Both the position numbers and the translations under genes were made by a program. A model generated the notes under the pieces. It saw nothing but the letters and a program-made list of their open reading frames with translations, did no database searches and was not told the origin of the DNA. From Rhodoferax sp. (GTDB lineage: Bacteria > Pseudomonadota > Gammaproteobacteria > Burkholderiales > Burkholderiaceae_C), in the NCBI GenBank assembly GCA_020048895.1, contig JAIFLV010000010.1:1-64000 (forward strand): DNA of 64,000 bases, in the 5' to 3' direction. The stretch's first letter is position 1; the number at the start of each line of letters is the position of its first letter. Positions 46,886 through 58,480 of this stretch are shown in pieces.

Positions 46886-48289
46886 CTAGTAGTCGCCACT
46901 TCCGCCGCTGGCCAGACTCTCGAACTTGGTGATCTGGCGTAGAAACGCCAATTTGACGGTTCCGGTTGGGCCATTGCGCTGCTTGGCAATGATCACCTCG
47001 GCTACACCCGGCTCCTTGCAGGCATCTTTCGTGTAGTACTCGTCACGGTAGATAAACATGATGATGTCGGCGTCCTGCTCGATGGCACCTGATTCGCGTA
47101 AATCGCTCATCATGGGTCGCTTGTCGGGTCGCTGCTCAACACTTCGATTGAGCTGCGAGAGCGCAATCACTGGGCACTTTAGTTCACGCGCCAACATTTT
47201 CAGACCGCGGGATATCTCACCAAGCTCGGTGGCGCGGTTCTCGCCATCGCTGGAACTTCCGCTCATGAGCTGAAGGTAGTCGACAACGATCAAGCCTAGC
47301 TGACCACACTGGCGCGCCAAGCGCCTGGCGTTTGCGCGCAACTCGCTAGATGTCAATCCAGCGCTTTCGTCGATATGCAGCGAAATGGTTCGAAGTTTCT
47401 CAATCGCCTCTGACAAACGCGGCCACTCATCATCTGTCAACCGCCCAGTGCGCAAATGTCCTTGGTCAATGCGTCCGATCGAGCCAACGATACGAACAGC
47501 CAACTGGGAAGCGCCCATTTCCATCGAAAAAACGGCGACCGGCAGTCCTTCGTGCAGCGCAACATGCTCTGCAATATTGATGGCCAAAGCGGTTTTGCCC
47601 ATGGAAGGCCGCGCCGCCAGCACGATGAGATCTCCGGCTTGTAAACCCGCCGTCATTCGGTCCAGATCGTAGAACCCGGTGGGCACCCCAGTGACGTCAT
47701 TGGGGTTGTCGGCCATCTCCTGCACACGGTCCAGTAGTTTGACGACCAGAGAGTCCATTGCCTGGAACCCTTGGTTGTTGCGCTTTCCTTGCTCGCCGAT
47801 ATTGAAAATCTTTTGTTCTGACTCATCGACAATATCTGCGACTGGACGCCCTTTGGGGTTGAATGCATTTGTGGCAATTTCGTCGCTGGCAGTCACAAGC
47901 TTTCGCAAAAGAGACCGGTCGCGAACTATCTCTGCGTACCGCCGAATATTGCTGGCACTCGGCACATATTGCGCCAACGAGTTCAGGTAAACAAGCCCGC
48001 CGACATCGTCCGATTTGCCTTGGTTTTGGAGGAACTCAAATACCGTTATTACGTCGGCCGGTTTGCTCGCATTGACCAGGGCACCAATGGCACCATAGAT
48101 CAATCGGTGCTCGTATCGATAGAAGTCGTCGTCGACCAGAATATCGCCAATGCGGTCCCAGGCATTGTTATCGAGCAACAGCCCACCAAGCACGCTCGAC
48201 TCCCCCTCAATCGAGTGAGGTGGAACTCGCAACTGAGCGATCTCGCGGTCCTGGGTATAGTCGTCGATGGCGGAGATTACGGCTGACAT
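46886..48289 (-). CDS. dnaB: Replicative DNA helicase
   Basis: DnaB is the hexameric 5'-3' helicase at the fork. The N-terminal domain (about 20-130; PPHSIEGESSVLGGLLLDN) and RecA-like C-terminal domain with Walker A ARPSMGKTALA (about 230) and the ELKCPVIALSQLNRSVEQR segment are intact, with no intein. I use the ATG at 48289 (MSAVISAIDDYTQ), 467 residues; an ATG four codons upstream is also open. It follows rplI by about 200 bases with a terminator between, so it probably has its own promoter as well. Confidence 0.96.
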   Translation of the reverse strand: MSAVISAIDDYTQDREIAQLRVPPHSIEGESSVLGGLLLDNNAWDRIGDILVDDDFYRYEHRLIYGAIGALVNASKPADVITVFEFLQNQGKSDDVGGLVYLNSLAQYVPSASNIRRYAEIVRDRSLLRKLVTASDEIATNAFNPKGRPVADIVDESEQKIFNIGEQGKRNNQGFQAMDSLVVKLLDRVQEMADNPNDVTGVPTGFYDLDRMTAGLQAGDLIVLAARPSMGKTALAINIAEHVALHEGLPVAVFSMEMGASQLAVRIVGSIGRIDQGHLRTGRLTDDEWPRLSEAIEKLRTISLHIDESAGLTSSELRANARRLARQCGQLGLIVVDYLQLMSGSSSDGENRATELGEISRGLKMLARELKCPVIALSQLNRSVEQRPDKRPMMSDLRESGAIEQDADIIMFIYRDEYYTKDACKEPGVAEVIIAKQRNGPTGTVKLAFLRQITKFESLASGGSGDY

Positions 48290-48416
48290 GGTTAATTCCA
48301 TTGAGTCCGCGATGCTACGCTGAAGCAGCCGTTGCGTCGAGGGAATGCCTGGGTGTAACGATGGTAAATCGTGTGGATAAAGTGTGCAGAACGCTGTTCG
48401 ATTTGACCCAGAATGA

Positions 48417-48448
48417 CAAAAGCCGCCAGGGAACTCCCGAGCGGCTTT
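48417..48448 (-). terminator. Terminator after rplI
   Basis: On the minus strand AAAGCCGC and GCGGCTTT enclose a 14-base region that can pair further (GGGA/TCCC), followed by TTTTG. It is 44 bases after the rplI stop codon and separates the ribosomal genes from dnaB. Confidence 0.7.
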
Positions 48449-48491
48449 GAAGCCTGATCACAAGCCTGCAAGCAGGCTATTTGTGAATTGC

Positions 48492-48944
48492 TTAGGCTGT
48501 TTCGCCGTAAACCGACACAGTGATGTCCACCACCACATCGGTGTGAAGCGCAACGCTCACCGAACTGTCCCCCACCATCTTGATAGGACCATTAGGCATA
48601 CGCACTTGTGCCTTTGCAACCTTGTAGCCGTTCTTTACCAACTCATCAGCGATATCGGAGTTGGTCACGGAGCCGAACAGACGTCCATCGACACCCGCCT
48701 TTTGGGTCAACTTGATGGTTGTACCGCCGAGTTTGACGCCCAGTGCTTGTGATTCGGCCAACTTGGCTGCGGCCGCTTTTTCAAGCTCGGCACGCTTGGC
48801 CTCAAACTCAGCTTTTGCAGATGCGGTAGCGCGACGTGCACGACCAGATGGGATAAGGAAATTGCGGGCGTATCCGTCTTTCACTTTGACGATTTCACCC
48901 AAATTGCCGAGATTGACTACTTTGTCGAGCAGAATAATTTGCAT
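48492..48944 (-). CDS. rplI: 50S ribosomal protein L9
   Basis: L9 binds 23S rRNA at the base of the L1 stalk. The 150-residue protein has the start [32 protein letters not shown], the long central helix ([22 protein letters not shown]) and a C-terminal domain with [14 protein letters not shown]. It is the last gene of the rpsF-priB-rpsR-rplI operon, 12 bases after rpsR. Confidence 0.97.
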   Translation of the reverse strand: MQIILLDKVVNLGNLGEIVKVKDGYARNFLIPSGRARRATASAKAEFEAKRAELEKAAAAKLAESQALGVKLGGTTIKLTQKAGVDGRLFGSVTNSDIADELVKNGYKVAKAQVRMPNGPIKMVGDSSVSVALHTDVVVDITVSVYGETA

Positions 48945-48956
48945 GGCTATTGCTCC

Positions 48957-49238
48957 TTAGATCTTGTGCTGGTCGCTATAAGGTAGCAACGCAAGGAAAC
49001 GGGCACGCTTGATAGCTGTATTGAGCTGACGCTGGAAAATTGCGCGGGTTCCAGTCAAACGGGCTGGAATAATCTTGCCATTCTCCGCAATGAAATCACG
49101 CAAGGTATCGATATCCTTGTAGTCAATTTCCTCGACGCCGGTCACGGTGAAGCGACAAAAACGTTTGCGCTTGAACAAAAGAGACTGGGTATTGCGCTTG
49201 GGGCGCTTGTCTTTATTGAATTTCTTGAACGTTGCCAT
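48957..49238 (-). CDS. rpsR: 30S ribosomal protein S18
   Basis: S18 pairs with S6 on the platform of the small subunit. The 93-residue protein contains the conserved [23 protein letters not shown] and [32 protein letters not shown]. It sits between priB and rplI in the standard order, 17 bases after priB. Confidence 0.97.
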   Translation of the reverse strand: MATFKKFNKDKRPKRNTQSLLFKRKRFCRFTVTGVEEIDYKDIDTLRDFIAENGKIIPARLTGTRAIFQRQLNTAIKRARFLALLPYSDQHKI

Positions 49239-49255
49239 GAAAGGCTCCTGAATAA

Positions 49256-49549
49256 TTAATCTTGCAAAAAATCTTGAATATGAAAAACAATCGACTTGCC
49301 TTGACGGGCGTTGCCCAGAAAACCGCTGAAAGTCCAGACACTGCCTATTGTCTGCTTTGCTAACCTCTCCGCTAGTGTTCCAAACGCAACGGCACTGATT
49401 ACCAACTTCACCTTTCGGTTTACCCCCACCTCGTTCAGTGTCGAATCATGTTCCAACTGAAAACTCAGGGCAGGCAGTCCAGCAGGCGTGTACCGTAGTG
49501 ACTCTGCAGCAACGATAGAGGCATGCAACTGAAGTAAATTGGTAGACAC
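49256..49549 (-). CDS. priB: Primosomal replication protein N
   Basis: PriB is an OB-fold single-strand DNA binding protein that helps PriA restart stalled forks. The core [19 protein letters not shown] and [19 protein letters not shown] match the family. I chose the GTG at 49549 (97 residues), which has GGAG just upstream, over the TTG at 49564 used by the track; either is possible. Its position between rpsF and rpsR is the classic one and confirms the assignment. Confidence 0.9.
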   Translation of the reverse strand: MSTNLLQLHASIVAAESLRYTPAGLPALSFQLEHDSTLNEVGVNRKVKLVISAVAFGTLAERLAKQTIGSVWTFSGFLGNARQGKSIVFHIQDFLQD

Positions 49550-49575
49550 ATTCTCCGTCAGCAAACTCTACAGTT

Positions 49576-49941
49576 CTAAGCTTGGTATTCGGCTTGTTGT
49601 GTCTTGCGGGTTTCCTCGCGCTCCACCGTCTTCATCATGGAAGAAGGACCGGTCTCGGCTTTTTTCTTCAGAACCGTCAAATGCCGAAGCACTGCATCAT
49701 TGAACTTGAACGCATGCTCCAGTTCAGACATGACCGCTTGGTCGGCTTCAATGTTGACACACAGATAGTGCGATTTTGCGAGTTTGTTGATCATGTACAC
49801 CATCTGACGACGGCCCCAGTCTTCAACTCGATGGACTTTTCCGCCACCGGCAGTAATCATGCCCTTGTAACGCTCCAGCATGGCCGGAACCTGCTCGCTC
49901 TGATCCGGATGGATCATGAGAATAATTTCATAGTGACGCAT
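49576..49941 (-). CDS. rpsF: 30S ribosomal protein S6
   Basis: S6 forms a dimer with S18 on the small subunit. The 121-residue protein starts [22 protein letters not shown] and contains [25 protein letters not shown] good AAGGAG precedes the ATG. It is first in the operon, and its leader can fold into hairpins that may serve S6:S18 feedback control. Confidence 0.97.
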   Translation of the reverse strand: MRHYEIILMIHPDQSEQVPAMLERYKGMITAGGGKVHRVEDWGRRQMVYMINKLAKSHYLCVNIEADQAVMSELEHAFKFNDAVLRHLTVLKKKAETGPSSMMKTVEREETRKTQQAEYQA

Positions 49942-49959
49942 TAAGACTCCTTTTGGATA

Positions 49960-50000
49960 ACCCGATACTCAAAATTTCTTCGGGTAAGAAAAAGCTACCC
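49960..50000 (-). promoter_or_regulatory. Candidate autoregulatory leader of rpsF
   Basis: On the minus strand ACCCGA-N14-TCGGGT can form a hairpin 18 bases before the rpsF start codon. An earlier GGGTA-N9-TACCC hairpin shares bases with it, so the two are mutually exclusive. S6:S18 binding structures in rpsF leaders are known from other bacteria; that this one serves that role is inference. Confidence 0.35.
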
Positions 50001-50055
50001 TCCGCGTCTATTGGAGGTGCAGCAAGGCGAAGCCCATGATTATATCGCATTGCGT

Positions 50056-52368
50056 TCAGACTGCGGTGTCAACCGGTTCAATGTGATTGACAACAATCGC
50101 GCGAGGCCTGGTAATGAATGTCAAGATCACCGTGGTCGCAATTCCGGCCGAAACGCCAAACACTCCCGCCGAAACAGGTTGAATCCCCCACCAAAGGCCG
50201 TCCTGGGCGAGTCCAAGATACGACCTTACCCAAGGCTGATTGATCACCATGTAGTACACCGTGACACCCAATCCAATCAGCATGCCGCCGACTGCTGCGA
50301 CACGTGTGGTGTCACGCCAAAAGATTCCCAAAACCATGGCAGGTACAAATGCTGCTCCTGCCAGTGAGAACGAGGCAGACACCAGATACAAAATTCCCGC
50401 TGGCCGTTGGGCCGCCACATAGGCAGCCACCAGCGCGACGATCAAGAGTGCAAACTTGGACCACATGACACGCCGCATGGCTTCGGCTTTATCGGTATCT
50501 CCTTTGAAGTAAACATCGTGCGCCAGTGCATTTCCAATAGTGAGTAAGAGCCCATCTGCGGTGGACAAAGCAGCGGCCAAAGCACCTGCCGCTACCAAGA
50601 CGGAAAACACGTAAGGCAGCCCACCAATCTCGGGAGTAGCGAACATGACCAAGTCCGCACCCACACTTAGCTCAGCGAATTGCAGGAGATGATCACCGTT
50701 GACATCCGTCACCGCCAGAAGTGTCGGATCCCTTGCCCATTGAGATACCCAATGCGGCAGGCTATCAATCGGTTGTCCAACCAAGTTTGACATGATTTCG
50801 TACTTCACCAATACAGCTAAAGCAGGTGCCGACAAATACAGGGCAGAAATAAACAGCAGCGACCACGCGACGGAAGTGCGGGTTTCAGCCACAGAAGGTG
50901 TCGTGTAATAACGGGTGAGCAAGTGCGGCAGCCCTGCAGTGCCCACCATCAAACAAAAAATGAGTGCGAGAAAGTTCAGTCGGCTGTTGGAAAACGTCTC
51001 TCTTTCCAGGGCCGTTCCGTCTGGATTGCCTGCAAAGGGCTGCGTATGGCGCGGCATTCCGCCCAAAGGTCGGGCACGCGCAAGATTCTCGGACATCAGC
51101 TGCGTCCAGCGCTCCCGCGCAGCCTGAACATCCTTTGGAAGGGCCGCCAGCTCACGTCGTAACTTCACCGACATTTCATCGTCCGATTTGGACGTGCCAA
51201 GCGCGCGCAACTGATTGCGCAATTCCTCGCGGTCGTTTCGCAGTGCAGATTCAGGGTCATTCAATTTTTGTGCATAGGCCGCGGCTCTTCGGCGGTATTC
51301 ATCGATAACTTGCCGCTCTGCCGGGTCGTCGAGCAAGCGCCGCTCGATTTGCGTAATCTGCTGCAGTTGCTGTGCGAAGGCCCAAGGCGCCAATGGGTTG
51401 CCGACCTGTTTGTAAGCGAGCCAGGACACCGGGATCAAAAAGGCCAGAATAATCAGCACGTATTGCGTCACCTGGGTCCAGGTGACGGCACGCATCCCAC
51501 CCAGAAACGAACAAACCAGCACTCCACCGAGCCCCAGGAGAATTCCAATCTCAAAGTGCACGCCGGTCAAACGCGAGGTAATGAGCCCTACACCATAAAG
51601 CTGGGCGACGACATACGTGAATGAACACATTACCGCGGCCAAGGCCGCAAGCAAGCGCGGCCAACGCCCACCAAATCGCATGGCGAAAAAGTCCGGGACC
51701 GTGTAGATACCGAGGCGACGCAAATACGGCGCAACAAGTAAGGCAACCAAGCAAAAACCGCCCGTCCAACCAAGGATGTATGCCAATCCACCCGCATGAT
51801 CTGCGCTGCCCGAGAAACCTTGCAGGTAGAGTCCGCCCGCAAGACTAATGAAGGACGCAGCGCTCATCCAATCGGCCGCCGTCGCCATGCCGTTGTAGAA
51901 GGCCGGGATGCGGCGCCCAGCAACGAAATACTCAGACGCATCTGAAGTGCGTCCGTAGACGCCAACACCGGCGTAGAGCACCAAAGTTGTCAGCAAGAAC
52001 AGTCCGGCAACCCACGCTTTGGATAACCCCCAATGCTCGGCGAGCGCGAGAAGCGCCAAAAAAAGCATCAGGCCGACTACATAGATTCCGAATCTGCGGT
52101 GAATCTGAAGTGTGTACCGTCGGTAATCCGCTGGATCGATGCCTCGGGGGGTACTCTCCACTTGGTTCGTTCGCCAAGCGAAGAAACCAACGATCAGCAC
52201 AAACATCAGCATCGAACCCTGCGCAGCGAACCAAAACCCCACGGGCCACCCGAACACCTCGAACCGCAGGTCATTAGCAAAAAAGACGATCCCGAACGCC
52301 AAGATGAACCAGAGCGACAGCAACCCCAAATGCAGGGACTTGCTGCGCGCGACGAACCAGCCCTTCAT
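50056..52368 (-). CDS. Sodium:solute symporter fused to a DUF4212-type small subunit
   Basis: The 770-residue protein begins with a region like the separate small subunit of VC_2705-type symporters ([37 protein letters not shown], about 30-65) and continues as a full SSS-family permease ([32 protein letters not shown]-terminal [20 protein letters not shown]). A charged, probably coiled insertion of about 110 residues lies in the middle (about 335-445), and an EF-hand-like [13 protein letters not shown] segment follows later. Family members import acetate, lactate or other short organic acids with sodium. Its ATG overlaps the ppsA stop (ATGA), which ties uptake to gluconeogenesis. Confidence 0.88.
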   Translation of the reverse strand: MKGWFVARSKSLHLGLLSLWFILAFGIVFFANDLRFEVFGWPVGFWFAAQGSMLMFVLIVGFFAWRTNQVESTPRGIDPADYRRYTLQIHRRFGIYVVGLMLFLALLALAEHWGLSKAWVAGLFLLTTLVLYAGVGVYGRTSDASEYFVAGRRIPAFYNGMATAADWMSAASFISLAGGLYLQGFSGSADHAGGLAYILGWTGGFCLVALLVAPYLRRLGIYTVPDFFAMRFGGRWPRLLAALAAVMCSFTYVVAQLYGVGLITSRLTGVHFEIGILLGLGGVLVCSFLGGMRAVTWTQVTQYVLIILAFLIPVSWLAYKQVGNPLAPWAFAQQLQQITQIERRLLDDPAERQVIDEYRRRAAAYAQKLNDPESALRNDREELRNQLRALGTSKSDDEMSVKLRRELAALPKDVQAARERWTQLMSENLARARPLGGMPRHTQPFAGNPDGTALERETFSNSRLNFLALIFCLMVGTAGLPHLLTRYYTTPSVAETRTSVAWSLLFISALYLSAPALAVLVKYEIMSNLVGQPIDSLPHWVSQWARDPTLLAVTDVNGDHLLQFAELSVGADLVMFATPEIGGLPYVFSVLVAAGALAAALSTADGLLLTIGNALAHDVYFKGDTDKAEAMRRVMWSKFALLIVALVAAYVAAQRPAGILYLVSASFSLAGAAFVPAMVLGIFWRDTTRVAAVGGMLIGLGVTVYYMVINQPWVRSYLGLAQDGLWWGIQPVSAGVFGVSAGIATTVILTFITRPRAIVVNHIEPVDTAV

Positions 52369-54758
52369 GCTTGGGCGAGTTGCTGCCAGGTCGCGATAAC
52401 CGAGTCCGGGTTGAGTGAAATGGAGGAAATTCCTTCTTCTTTCAACCAGAGCGCGAAGTCCGGATGATCACTCGGGCCTTGACCGCAGATCCCCACATAC
52501 TTGTTCCGCTTTCGACAGGCGCCGATCGCCATCTTGATCAGCGATTTCACCGCGGGGTCGCGTTCGTCAAAGTCGGCCGCCAGCAACGCCAGACCAGAAT
52601 CACGGTCCAGGCCCAATGTAAGTTGTGTTAGGTCGTTCGATCCAATGGAGAATCCGTCAAAGTATTCCAGGAAGTCATCGGCCAACAGCGCATTGCTCGG
52701 AATTTCACACATCATCACCAATTTGAGTTCATTATCCCCGCGACGCAAGCCATGATGTGCCAATAATTCCACCACGCGTCGCGCCTGTTCTACGGTTCGC
52801 ACAAAGGGGACCATCACCTGCACGTTTCCTAGCCCCATGTCGTTGCGCACGCGTTTGATGGCTTCACATTCCATACCAAAGGCTTCACCGAATTCCTCAC
52901 TGATGTATCGCGCCGCACCGCGAAAACCAAGCATCGGGTTTTCTTCTTCGGGTTCATAACGACTGCCCCCGATGAGCTTGCGGTACTCATTGCTCTTGAA
53001 ATCAGACAACCGAACAATGACCGGTTTTGGCCAGAACGCGGCAGCGATTGTGGCCACGCCTTCCGCCACACGGTCCACGTAAAAGGCCCTTGGAGACGCG
53101 TGCCCACGTGCTACCGACTCAACCGCCTTTTTGAGGTCTGCATCGATATTGGGGTAATCCAATATCGCCTTTGGATGAACCCCGATGTTGTTGTTGATGA
53201 TGAACTCCAGTCTTGCCAAACCGACGCCCTGGTTTGGAAGTTGGCAAAAGTCAAACGCCAATTGTGGGTTGCCTACATTCATCATGATTTTTACAGGGAT
53301 GTCCGGCATGGTGCCGCGCTGCACTTCGGATACTTCCGTCTCGAGCAGTCCATCGTAGATGAAACCAGTGTCTCCCTCGGCGCAACTCACCGTGACCAAC
53401 ATGCCTTCCTTCAGTCGGTCGGTTGCATCACCACATCCCACAACGGCGGGAATACCCAACTCGCGCGCAATGATGGCTGCGTGGCATGTTCGTCCACCCC
53501 TGTTCGTTACGATGGCCGCTGCCCGTTTCATCACCGGCTCCCAGTTCGGGTCAGTCATGTCAGTCACCAGGACGTCGCCCGGCTGTACCTTGTCCATTTC
53601 GCTGGTGTTGTGAACAATGCGCACCGGCCCGGTGCCAATTTTTTGCCCTATGGCACGACCTTCGACCAGCACCGCACCTTTGCCTTTGAGTTTATAGCGA
53701 TGTTCGACCTGATTTCCAACTTGGCTCTTGACGGTTTCAGGTCGCGCCTGAAGGATGTACAGTTGACCGTCGACGCCATCCTTTCCCCACTCGATGTCCA
53801 TCGGGCGACCATAGTGGGATTCAATGACCAAGGCATATCGCGCCAACTGTTCCACATCGGCATCTGTCAGCGAGTAGCGGTTGCGCATTTCCGTCGGAAC
53901 GTCTGTCGTCTTCACGAGTTTCCCATTCCGGGCTTTTTCCTGAGCAGTCGTGAACTCCATTTGCAGCAATTTGGAGCCCAAGTTTCGTCGAATAATGGCA
54001 CGCTTACCCGCGCGCAGCATGGGTTTGTGAACATAAAACTCGTCCGGATTCACCGCACCCTGTACTACGGTCTCACCCAAACCATAACTTGCCGTAATGA
54101 AGACAACATCGGAAAAACCCGATTCTGTGTCGATGGTGAACATCACTCCTGCGGCACCCACATCCGAACGCACCATGCGTTGAATGCCTGCACTTAAAGC
54201 AACATGCTCATGGGCGAACCCCTTGTGAACCCTGTAGCTTATTGCACGGTCGTTGTACAGCGACGCAAACACCTCGCGAATCTTGTGCAAAACTTCCTCA
54301 ATGCCGATCACATTAAGAAATGTCTCTTGCTGTCCGGCAAACGAAGCATCTGGCAAGTCCTCTGCCGTAGCCGACGAACGAACCGCAAACGAAGCCAGCG
54401 GATTACCCTCGCTGAGAGTGGCAAATGCTTGACGAATACCCGACTCCAATTCGCCGGGAAACGGCTGCGCTTCCACCATCGCTCGAATCTCCGCACCCGC
54501 CTGCGCCAATGCGCGGACATCTTCGGTGTCCAGGGTTTGCAACTTCGCGTTGATCCGCTCCGCCAGATTCCCAAACTTCAGGAATTGACGGAACGCATGG
54601 GCAGTGGTGGCAAAGCCAGTCGGAACCTTGACGCCATCAGGCAGGTGCGAAATCATTTCGCCCAAACTTGCGTTCTTTCCCCCAACCGACTCGACATCGG
54701 ACATCCTCAGGTTCTCGAACGGTACGACCAGGTCGGTTGGTTTAAACAGCATAGACAT
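52365..54758 (-). CDS. ppsA: Phosphoenolpyruvate synthase
   Basis: PpsA makes PEP from pyruvate and ATP, the entry to gluconeogenesis from three-carbon acids. The 797-residue protein is complete: N-terminal nucleotide-binding domain ([37 protein letters not shown]), the phosphohistidine domain with [18 protein letters not shown] (His about 424) and the C-terminal PEP/pyruvate TIM barrel with [16 protein letters not shown]. It is divergent from its regulator across 155 bases and is coupled to the downstream symporter. Confidence 0.97.
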   Translation of the reverse strand: MSMLFKPTDLVVPFENLRMSDVESVGGKNASLGEMISHLPDGVKVPTGFATTAHAFRQFLKFGNLAERINAKLQTLDTEDVRALAQAGAEIRAMVEAQPFPGELESGIRQAFATLSEGNPLASFAVRSSATAEDLPDASFAGQQETFLNVIGIEEVLHKIREVFASLYNDRAISYRVHKGFAHEHVALSAGIQRMVRSDVGAAGVMFTIDTESGFSDVVFITASYGLGETVVQGAVNPDEFYVHKPMLRAGKRAIIRRNLGSKLLQMEFTTAQEKARNGKLVKTTDVPTEMRNRYSLTDADVEQLARYALVIESHYGRPMDIEWGKDGVDGQLYILQARPETVKSQVGNQVEHRYKLKGKGAVLVEGRAIGQKIGTGPVRIVHNTSEMDKVQPGDVLVTDMTDPNWEPVMKRAAAIVTNRGGRTCHAAIIARELGIPAVVGCGDATDRLKEGMLVTVSCAEGDTGFIYDGLLETEVSEVQRGTMPDIPVKIMMNVGNPQLAFDFCQLPNQGVGLARLEFIINNNIGVHPKAILDYPNIDADLKKAVESVARGHASPRAFYVDRVAEGVATIAAAFWPKPVIVRLSDFKSNEYRKLIGGSRYEPEEENPMLGFRGAARYISEEFGEAFGMECEAIKRVRNDMGLGNVQVMVPFVRTVEQARRVVELLAHHGLRRGDNELKLVMMCEIPSNALLADDFLEYFDGFSIGSNDLTQLTLGLDRDSGLALLAADFDERDPAVKSLIKMAIGACRKRNKYVGICGQGPSDHPDFALWLKEEGISSISLNPDSVIATWQQLAQA

Positions 54759-54913
54759 GGAAAACTCCAGAAGTTGAAACCGTTTTGCTGCCTCAGGAGC
54801 ACTCTGACCGGAAAAGCAGCCGCAGATTCATCTTCACCTCGCGCGGGTTCTCTTGTGAGACGCGACGAAAACTGAAAATGCGCTAAATTGGGGTCATTGT
54901 AGGGTTGTACAGC

Positions 54914-55735
54914 ATGTCACATCGCACCGTATTTTTTGTATCCGACGGCACCGGCATTACAGCCGAAACCTTTGGCAACGCCATCCTTGCACAGTTTGAA
55001 GCTACTGCACGGCACGTTCGATTGCCCTTCATCGATACCGTTGACAAGGCGCACCAGACCGTTCGTCAGATCAACCACGCAGCGGAAGTTGATGGTCGTC
55101 GACCCATCGTTTTCTCCACATTGGTGAACATGGAGATTCTCCAGGTGATTGAAAACGGTTGCCAAGGCATGCTGCTGGACATGTTCGCCACTTTTGTGCG
55201 CCCTTTGGAAGATGAACTGGGACTGAAGTCCAATCATCGCATCGGGCGCTTCAGCGATGCCAGCAAGAGCAAGGAATACCAGAACCGCATTGAAGCCATC
55301 AATTTTTCGCTGGCGCACGACGATGGGCAGTCGAATCGGGATCTGGATCAGTCCGATGTCATTCTCGTTGGCGTCAGTCGCAGCGGAAAGACCCCCACAT
55401 CCCTCTACCTTGCCATGCAATACGGACTCAAAGCGTCCAATTACCCTCTGATTCCTGAGGATTTTGAAAGGCGCCAACTACCGCCTGCTTTGACGCCCCA
55501 CAAGGGCAAAATTTTCGGACTATCGATTCAACCAGAACGCCTCAGTGAGGTTCGCAACGAACGGCGACCCAATTCTCGTTACGCATCACTGGAAAATTGC
55601 CGAATGGAAGTAAGCGAGGCAGAGTCGATGATGCGCCGCTCGGGAATTCGCTGGCTATCCACGACCACGAAATCCATCGAAGAGATTTCCACCACTATTC
55701 TGCAGGAACTCCATCCCGAACGATTGGCGTATTAG
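54914..55735 (+). CDS. ppsR: PEP synthase regulatory protein (bifunctional kinase/pyrophosphorylase)
   Basis: This DUF299-family enzyme turns PEP synthase off by ADP-dependent phosphorylation of a threonine near the catalytic histidine, and on again by phosphorolysis. It has 273 residues, the N-terminal [19 protein letters not shown] and the P-loop-like [15 protein letters not shown] (about 154). I use the ATG at 54914 rather than the TTG three codons before. It is divergent from ppsA, and its 3' end overlaps the convergent ATPase gene by 41 bases. Confidence 0.94.
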   Translation: MSHRTVFFVSDGTGITAETFGNAILAQFEATARHVRLPFIDTVDKAHQTVRQINHAAEVDGRRPIVFSTLVNMEILQVIENGCQGMLLDMFATFVRPLEDELGLKSNHRIGRFSDASKSKEYQNRIEAINFSLAHDDGQSNRDLDQSDVILVGVSRSGKTPTSLYLAMQYGLKASNYPLIPEDFERRQLPPALTPHKGKIFGLSIQPERLSEVRNERRPNSRYASLENCRMEVSEAESMMRRSGIRWLSTTTKSIEEISTTILQELHPERLAY

Positions 55736-56807
55736 GCCGCATTGTGGTCTGTGGAAAAGTTACCACGTGCTCCAGTTCAGCACGAATCCCGACACTGTCC
55801 CCGACTGTGTGGTCATGGTGCTTCAGTACCGAAGCCAGCACAGTTTCCCCAGACTCCAAACGCAACGTGTACAGGAACTCGGACCCGCGAAAGGTCTTCT
55901 GCACAACTTCGGCTCTACAGGGCGATTCCAAATCGATCGATATGTCGTCCGCACGCAGCAACACATCGCAGGCGCCATCGGAGTCGCAGTCCCCTCGCCG
56001 CTGTGACGCTGTAACCTGAAAAACACCCAGAGGGGTTCGCAATTGGGTCACGCCATCTGACTGCACATAGCGCGCACTTGCGAACTGGCCATGCCCGATA
56101 AAGCTTGCGACAAATCGTGTCGCTGGGCGATGGTAAACCGAGTACCCGTCGTCCCATTGGTGCAAATGCCCCTGCGCCATCACACCCACACGGTCCCCCA
56201 TGGCAAATGCCTCCTGCTGGTCGTGCGTGACCAGCAATGCAGTCGTTCGCGCTTCCTTGAGAATGCTTCGCACCTCGAGGGCAAGACGTTCGCGCATCTC
56301 GACATCCAGATTGGAAAACGGTTCGTCCAACAACAACAGATGTGGCTGTGGGGCTAACGCCCGCGCCAGAGCCACGCGTTGCTGCTGCCCACCGGACAAC
56401 TCATGGGGGTAGCGCGCCGCGTTCGGGGTCATGCCCACCAAGTCCAGGACCTCGCGCACACGGGCTTTGCGCTGAGTGCTGGTCCAACCGTGTAAACCAA
56501 ATTCAATGTTGTTGGACACGGTCATATGGGGAAACAGAGCGTAGTCCTGAAAGACCATGCCAACCCGACGGCTCTGCGCTGGAACGTGGACCTGGACACT
56601 GCTGACTTGCGATGAAGCAAGCCAAACCTCACCGGCGGACAGTGGCTCCAGGCCAGCCACAGCACGTAGCAAAGTGGTCTTCCCGCAACCAGATGGGCCA
56701 ATCAGCACCCCAATTTCCCCGACTTGCAAACCCAGGGACACACCGTCCACCGATGGTGACGGACGACCACGATGGCGAACCCCTACATCAATCAGATCAA
56801 GAAACAT
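55695..56807 (-). CDS. fbpC: Ferric iron ABC transporter ATP-binding protein
   Basis: This ATPase drives the iron importer made by the two genes next to it. The ATG at 56807 gives 370 residues. Walker [10 protein letters not shown] (about 37-45), Q-loop VFQDYALFP, signature LSGGQQQR (about 140) and Walker B LLLLDEP are intact, followed by a C-terminal TOBE regulatory domain (about 245-370). It is divergent from fbpB with 38 bases between starts and converges on ppsR with a 41-base overlap. The iron assignment comes from the neighbouring binding protein; the ATPase alone would fit iron, putrescine or sulfate systems. Confidence 0.9.
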   Translation of the reverse strand: MFLDLIDVGVRHRGRPSPSVDGVSLGLQVGEIGVLIGPSGCGKTTLLRAVAGLEPLSAGEVWLASSQVSSVQVHVPAQSRRVGMVFQDYALFPHMTVSNNIEFGLHGWTSTQRKARVREVLDLVGMTPNAARYPHELSGGQQQRVALARALAPQPHLLLLDEPFSNLDVEMRERLALEVRSILKEARTTALLVTHDQQEAFAMGDRVGVMAQGHLHQWDDGYSVYHRPATRFVASFIGHGQFASARYVQSDGVTQLRTPLGVFQVTASQRRGDCDSDGACDVLLRADDISIDLESPCRAEVVQKTFRGSEFLYTLRLESGETVLASVLKHHDHTVGDSVGIRAELEHVVTFPQTTMRPNTPIVRDGVPAE

Positions 56808-56845
56808 TCCGGAGATTGTAGGGTTGGCTATTCCAAAACTGCGGT

Positions 56846-58480
56846 ATGGTGCGCGCCATGCAACGGTTTCTTCGATCCTTATTGTGGGCGCTCGTGGTCC
56901 TGCTGGTATTGCCGGTAGCCACCTTACTGGCTTCCTGGCTGCAGGGAAATGCACAGACCTGGACGATATTGGCGCAGATGGGGGCCACAGTGCTGCCAGA
57001 CTACGCTTTGACGAGCCTGCTACTGTGCGGCTTGGTCAGTTTGGGTGTCATTAGCATGGGAACAGTATCTGCTGCGGCCGTCACTTTGTTCGATTTTCCC
57101 TTTCGCAAAACAATGGAATGGGCCTTGTTGTTGCCATTGGCTATGCCTGCTTACGTCGTGGCATACGCGTATACCGACTTTCTTCAGTACAGCGGCACTT
57201 TGCAAACCTGGCTGAGGAGCACTTTCGGGCTGCAGGGCGCACTGCTGCCCGATGTCCGAAGCGTGTGGGGGGCCGCCGCCGTGTTGGCGCTGTCGCTGTA
57301 TCCATACGTCTATTTGCTCACACGCACGGCCCTCTCGGACCGAGCGAACCACTTAATGGAGGCAGCCCGATTACTCGGAGCATCAATGCGTCGGCGCATC
57401 TGGCAGGTGGCACTACCCCTGGCACGACCCGCCATTGCGGCAGGGACGGCATTGGCACTAATGGAGACGTTGGCCGACTTTGGTGTGTCCAGCTATTTCG
57501 GTATTCAGACCTTTACTACTGGAATTTACAAGGCCTGGATCGTCATGGACGACCACGCCGCCGCCGCACAACTGTCGACAGCTTTGCTGCTGTTGGTTGT
57601 ATGTGTGCTGGGGATAGAACTGCGCGCCCAGTCAAAAATGCGGTTTTCCAGTACCAGGGTCGATCGGCAAAGTGCCGAGTCCAATCCCATTCGTTTGCGC
57701 GGCATACATGCGTTGGCATTGCTCCTGTTGTGCGCGTTGCCCGTGGTGTTCGGTTTTGTCCTACCGCTCGCGATTTTGATCACTGAGTTTGGCAGCAGCG
57801 GTTCCGACGCTATTGCATGGGATCGATTTGCTCGATGGAGCAGTACCAGTCTCGCGCTTGGGCTGACCACGGCTGTGCTTGCTGTAGGGTTCGCCGTTTT
57901 TGTGGCTGCTTTTGCAAGGGCCCGCCCCGCTTGGGATACCCATTTGGCACAGCGCGCTGTCGGTCTGGGGTACTCAGTTCCGGGCGTAGTCATTGTGATT
58001 GGCTTGTTGCTCCCAGTTGGGTGGCTGCAGTCAAACTTCCCTGATCTGGGGATTGGCTATTGGTTGACATCCACCATCTTGGGAATGTTGTGGGCTTACC
58101 TTGTGCGCTTTGTGGCAGTGGCATTGCAATCGGTACAAAGCGGTTTCACGCGCATCGCGCCTGCTCTGGACGAGAGTTCCCGAATGCTGGGGGCGTCGTC
58201 CTGGACCTTGTTGGTGAAGGTGCATCTGCCCTTGTTGCGCAAACCGCTATTTGCCGCTTCGCTGTTGGTGTTGGTGGACGTCATGAAGGAGTTGCCGGTA
58301 ACGCTGGTGCTGCGGCCGTTTAACACTGACACCCTTGCGGTCATGGCCTACCAGTTGGCGCGCGATGAGCGCCTCGGCGAAGCTGCACTACCCTCGCTTG
58401 CGCTCGTATTGGTTGGGCTTGTCCCGGTGTACTTCCTGAGCAGAACGCTACGTCGAGGCGATACACCCACCCCTTGTTGA
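56846..58480 (+). CDS. fbpB: Ferric iron ABC transporter permease
   Basis: The 544-residue protein has two permease halves fused, about 12 membrane segments, each half with a binding-protein-dependent transport loop (EAARLLGASMRRRIWQVALPLARPAI and DESSRMLGASSWTLLVKVHLPLLRKP) that docks on the ATPase. This double arrangement is typical of FbpB/SfuB iron permeases. The start may be 46846-type ATG as given (56846) or the ATG four codons on (56858); neither has a clear ribosome binding site. Its stop codon lies inside the Fur-like promoter of fbpA. Confidence 0.9.
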   Translation: MVRAMQRFLRSLLWALVVLLVLPVATLLASWLQGNAQTWTILAQMGATVLPDYALTSLLLCGLVSLGVISMGTVSAAAVTLFDFPFRKTMEWALLLPLAMPAYVVAYAYTDFLQYSGTLQTWLRSTFGLQGALLPDVRSVWGAAAVLALSLYPYVYLLTRTALSDRANHLMEAARLLGASMRRRIWQVALPLARPAIAAGTALALMETLADFGVSSYFGIQTFTTGIYKAWIVMDDHAAAAQLSTALLLLVVCVLGIELRAQSKMRFSSTRVDRQSAESNPIRLRGIHALALLLLCALPVVFGFVLPLAILITEFGSSGSDAIAWDRFARWSSTSLALGLTTAVLAVGFAVFVAAFARARPAWDTHLAQRAVGLGYSVPGVVIVIGLLLPVGWLQSNFPDLGIGYWLTSTILGMLWAYLVRFVAVALQSVQSGFTRIAPALDESSRMLGASSWTLLVKVHLPLLRKPLFAASLLVLVDVMKELPVTLVLRPFNTDTLAVMAYQLARDERLGEAALPSLALVLVGLVPVYFLSRTLRRGDTPTPC

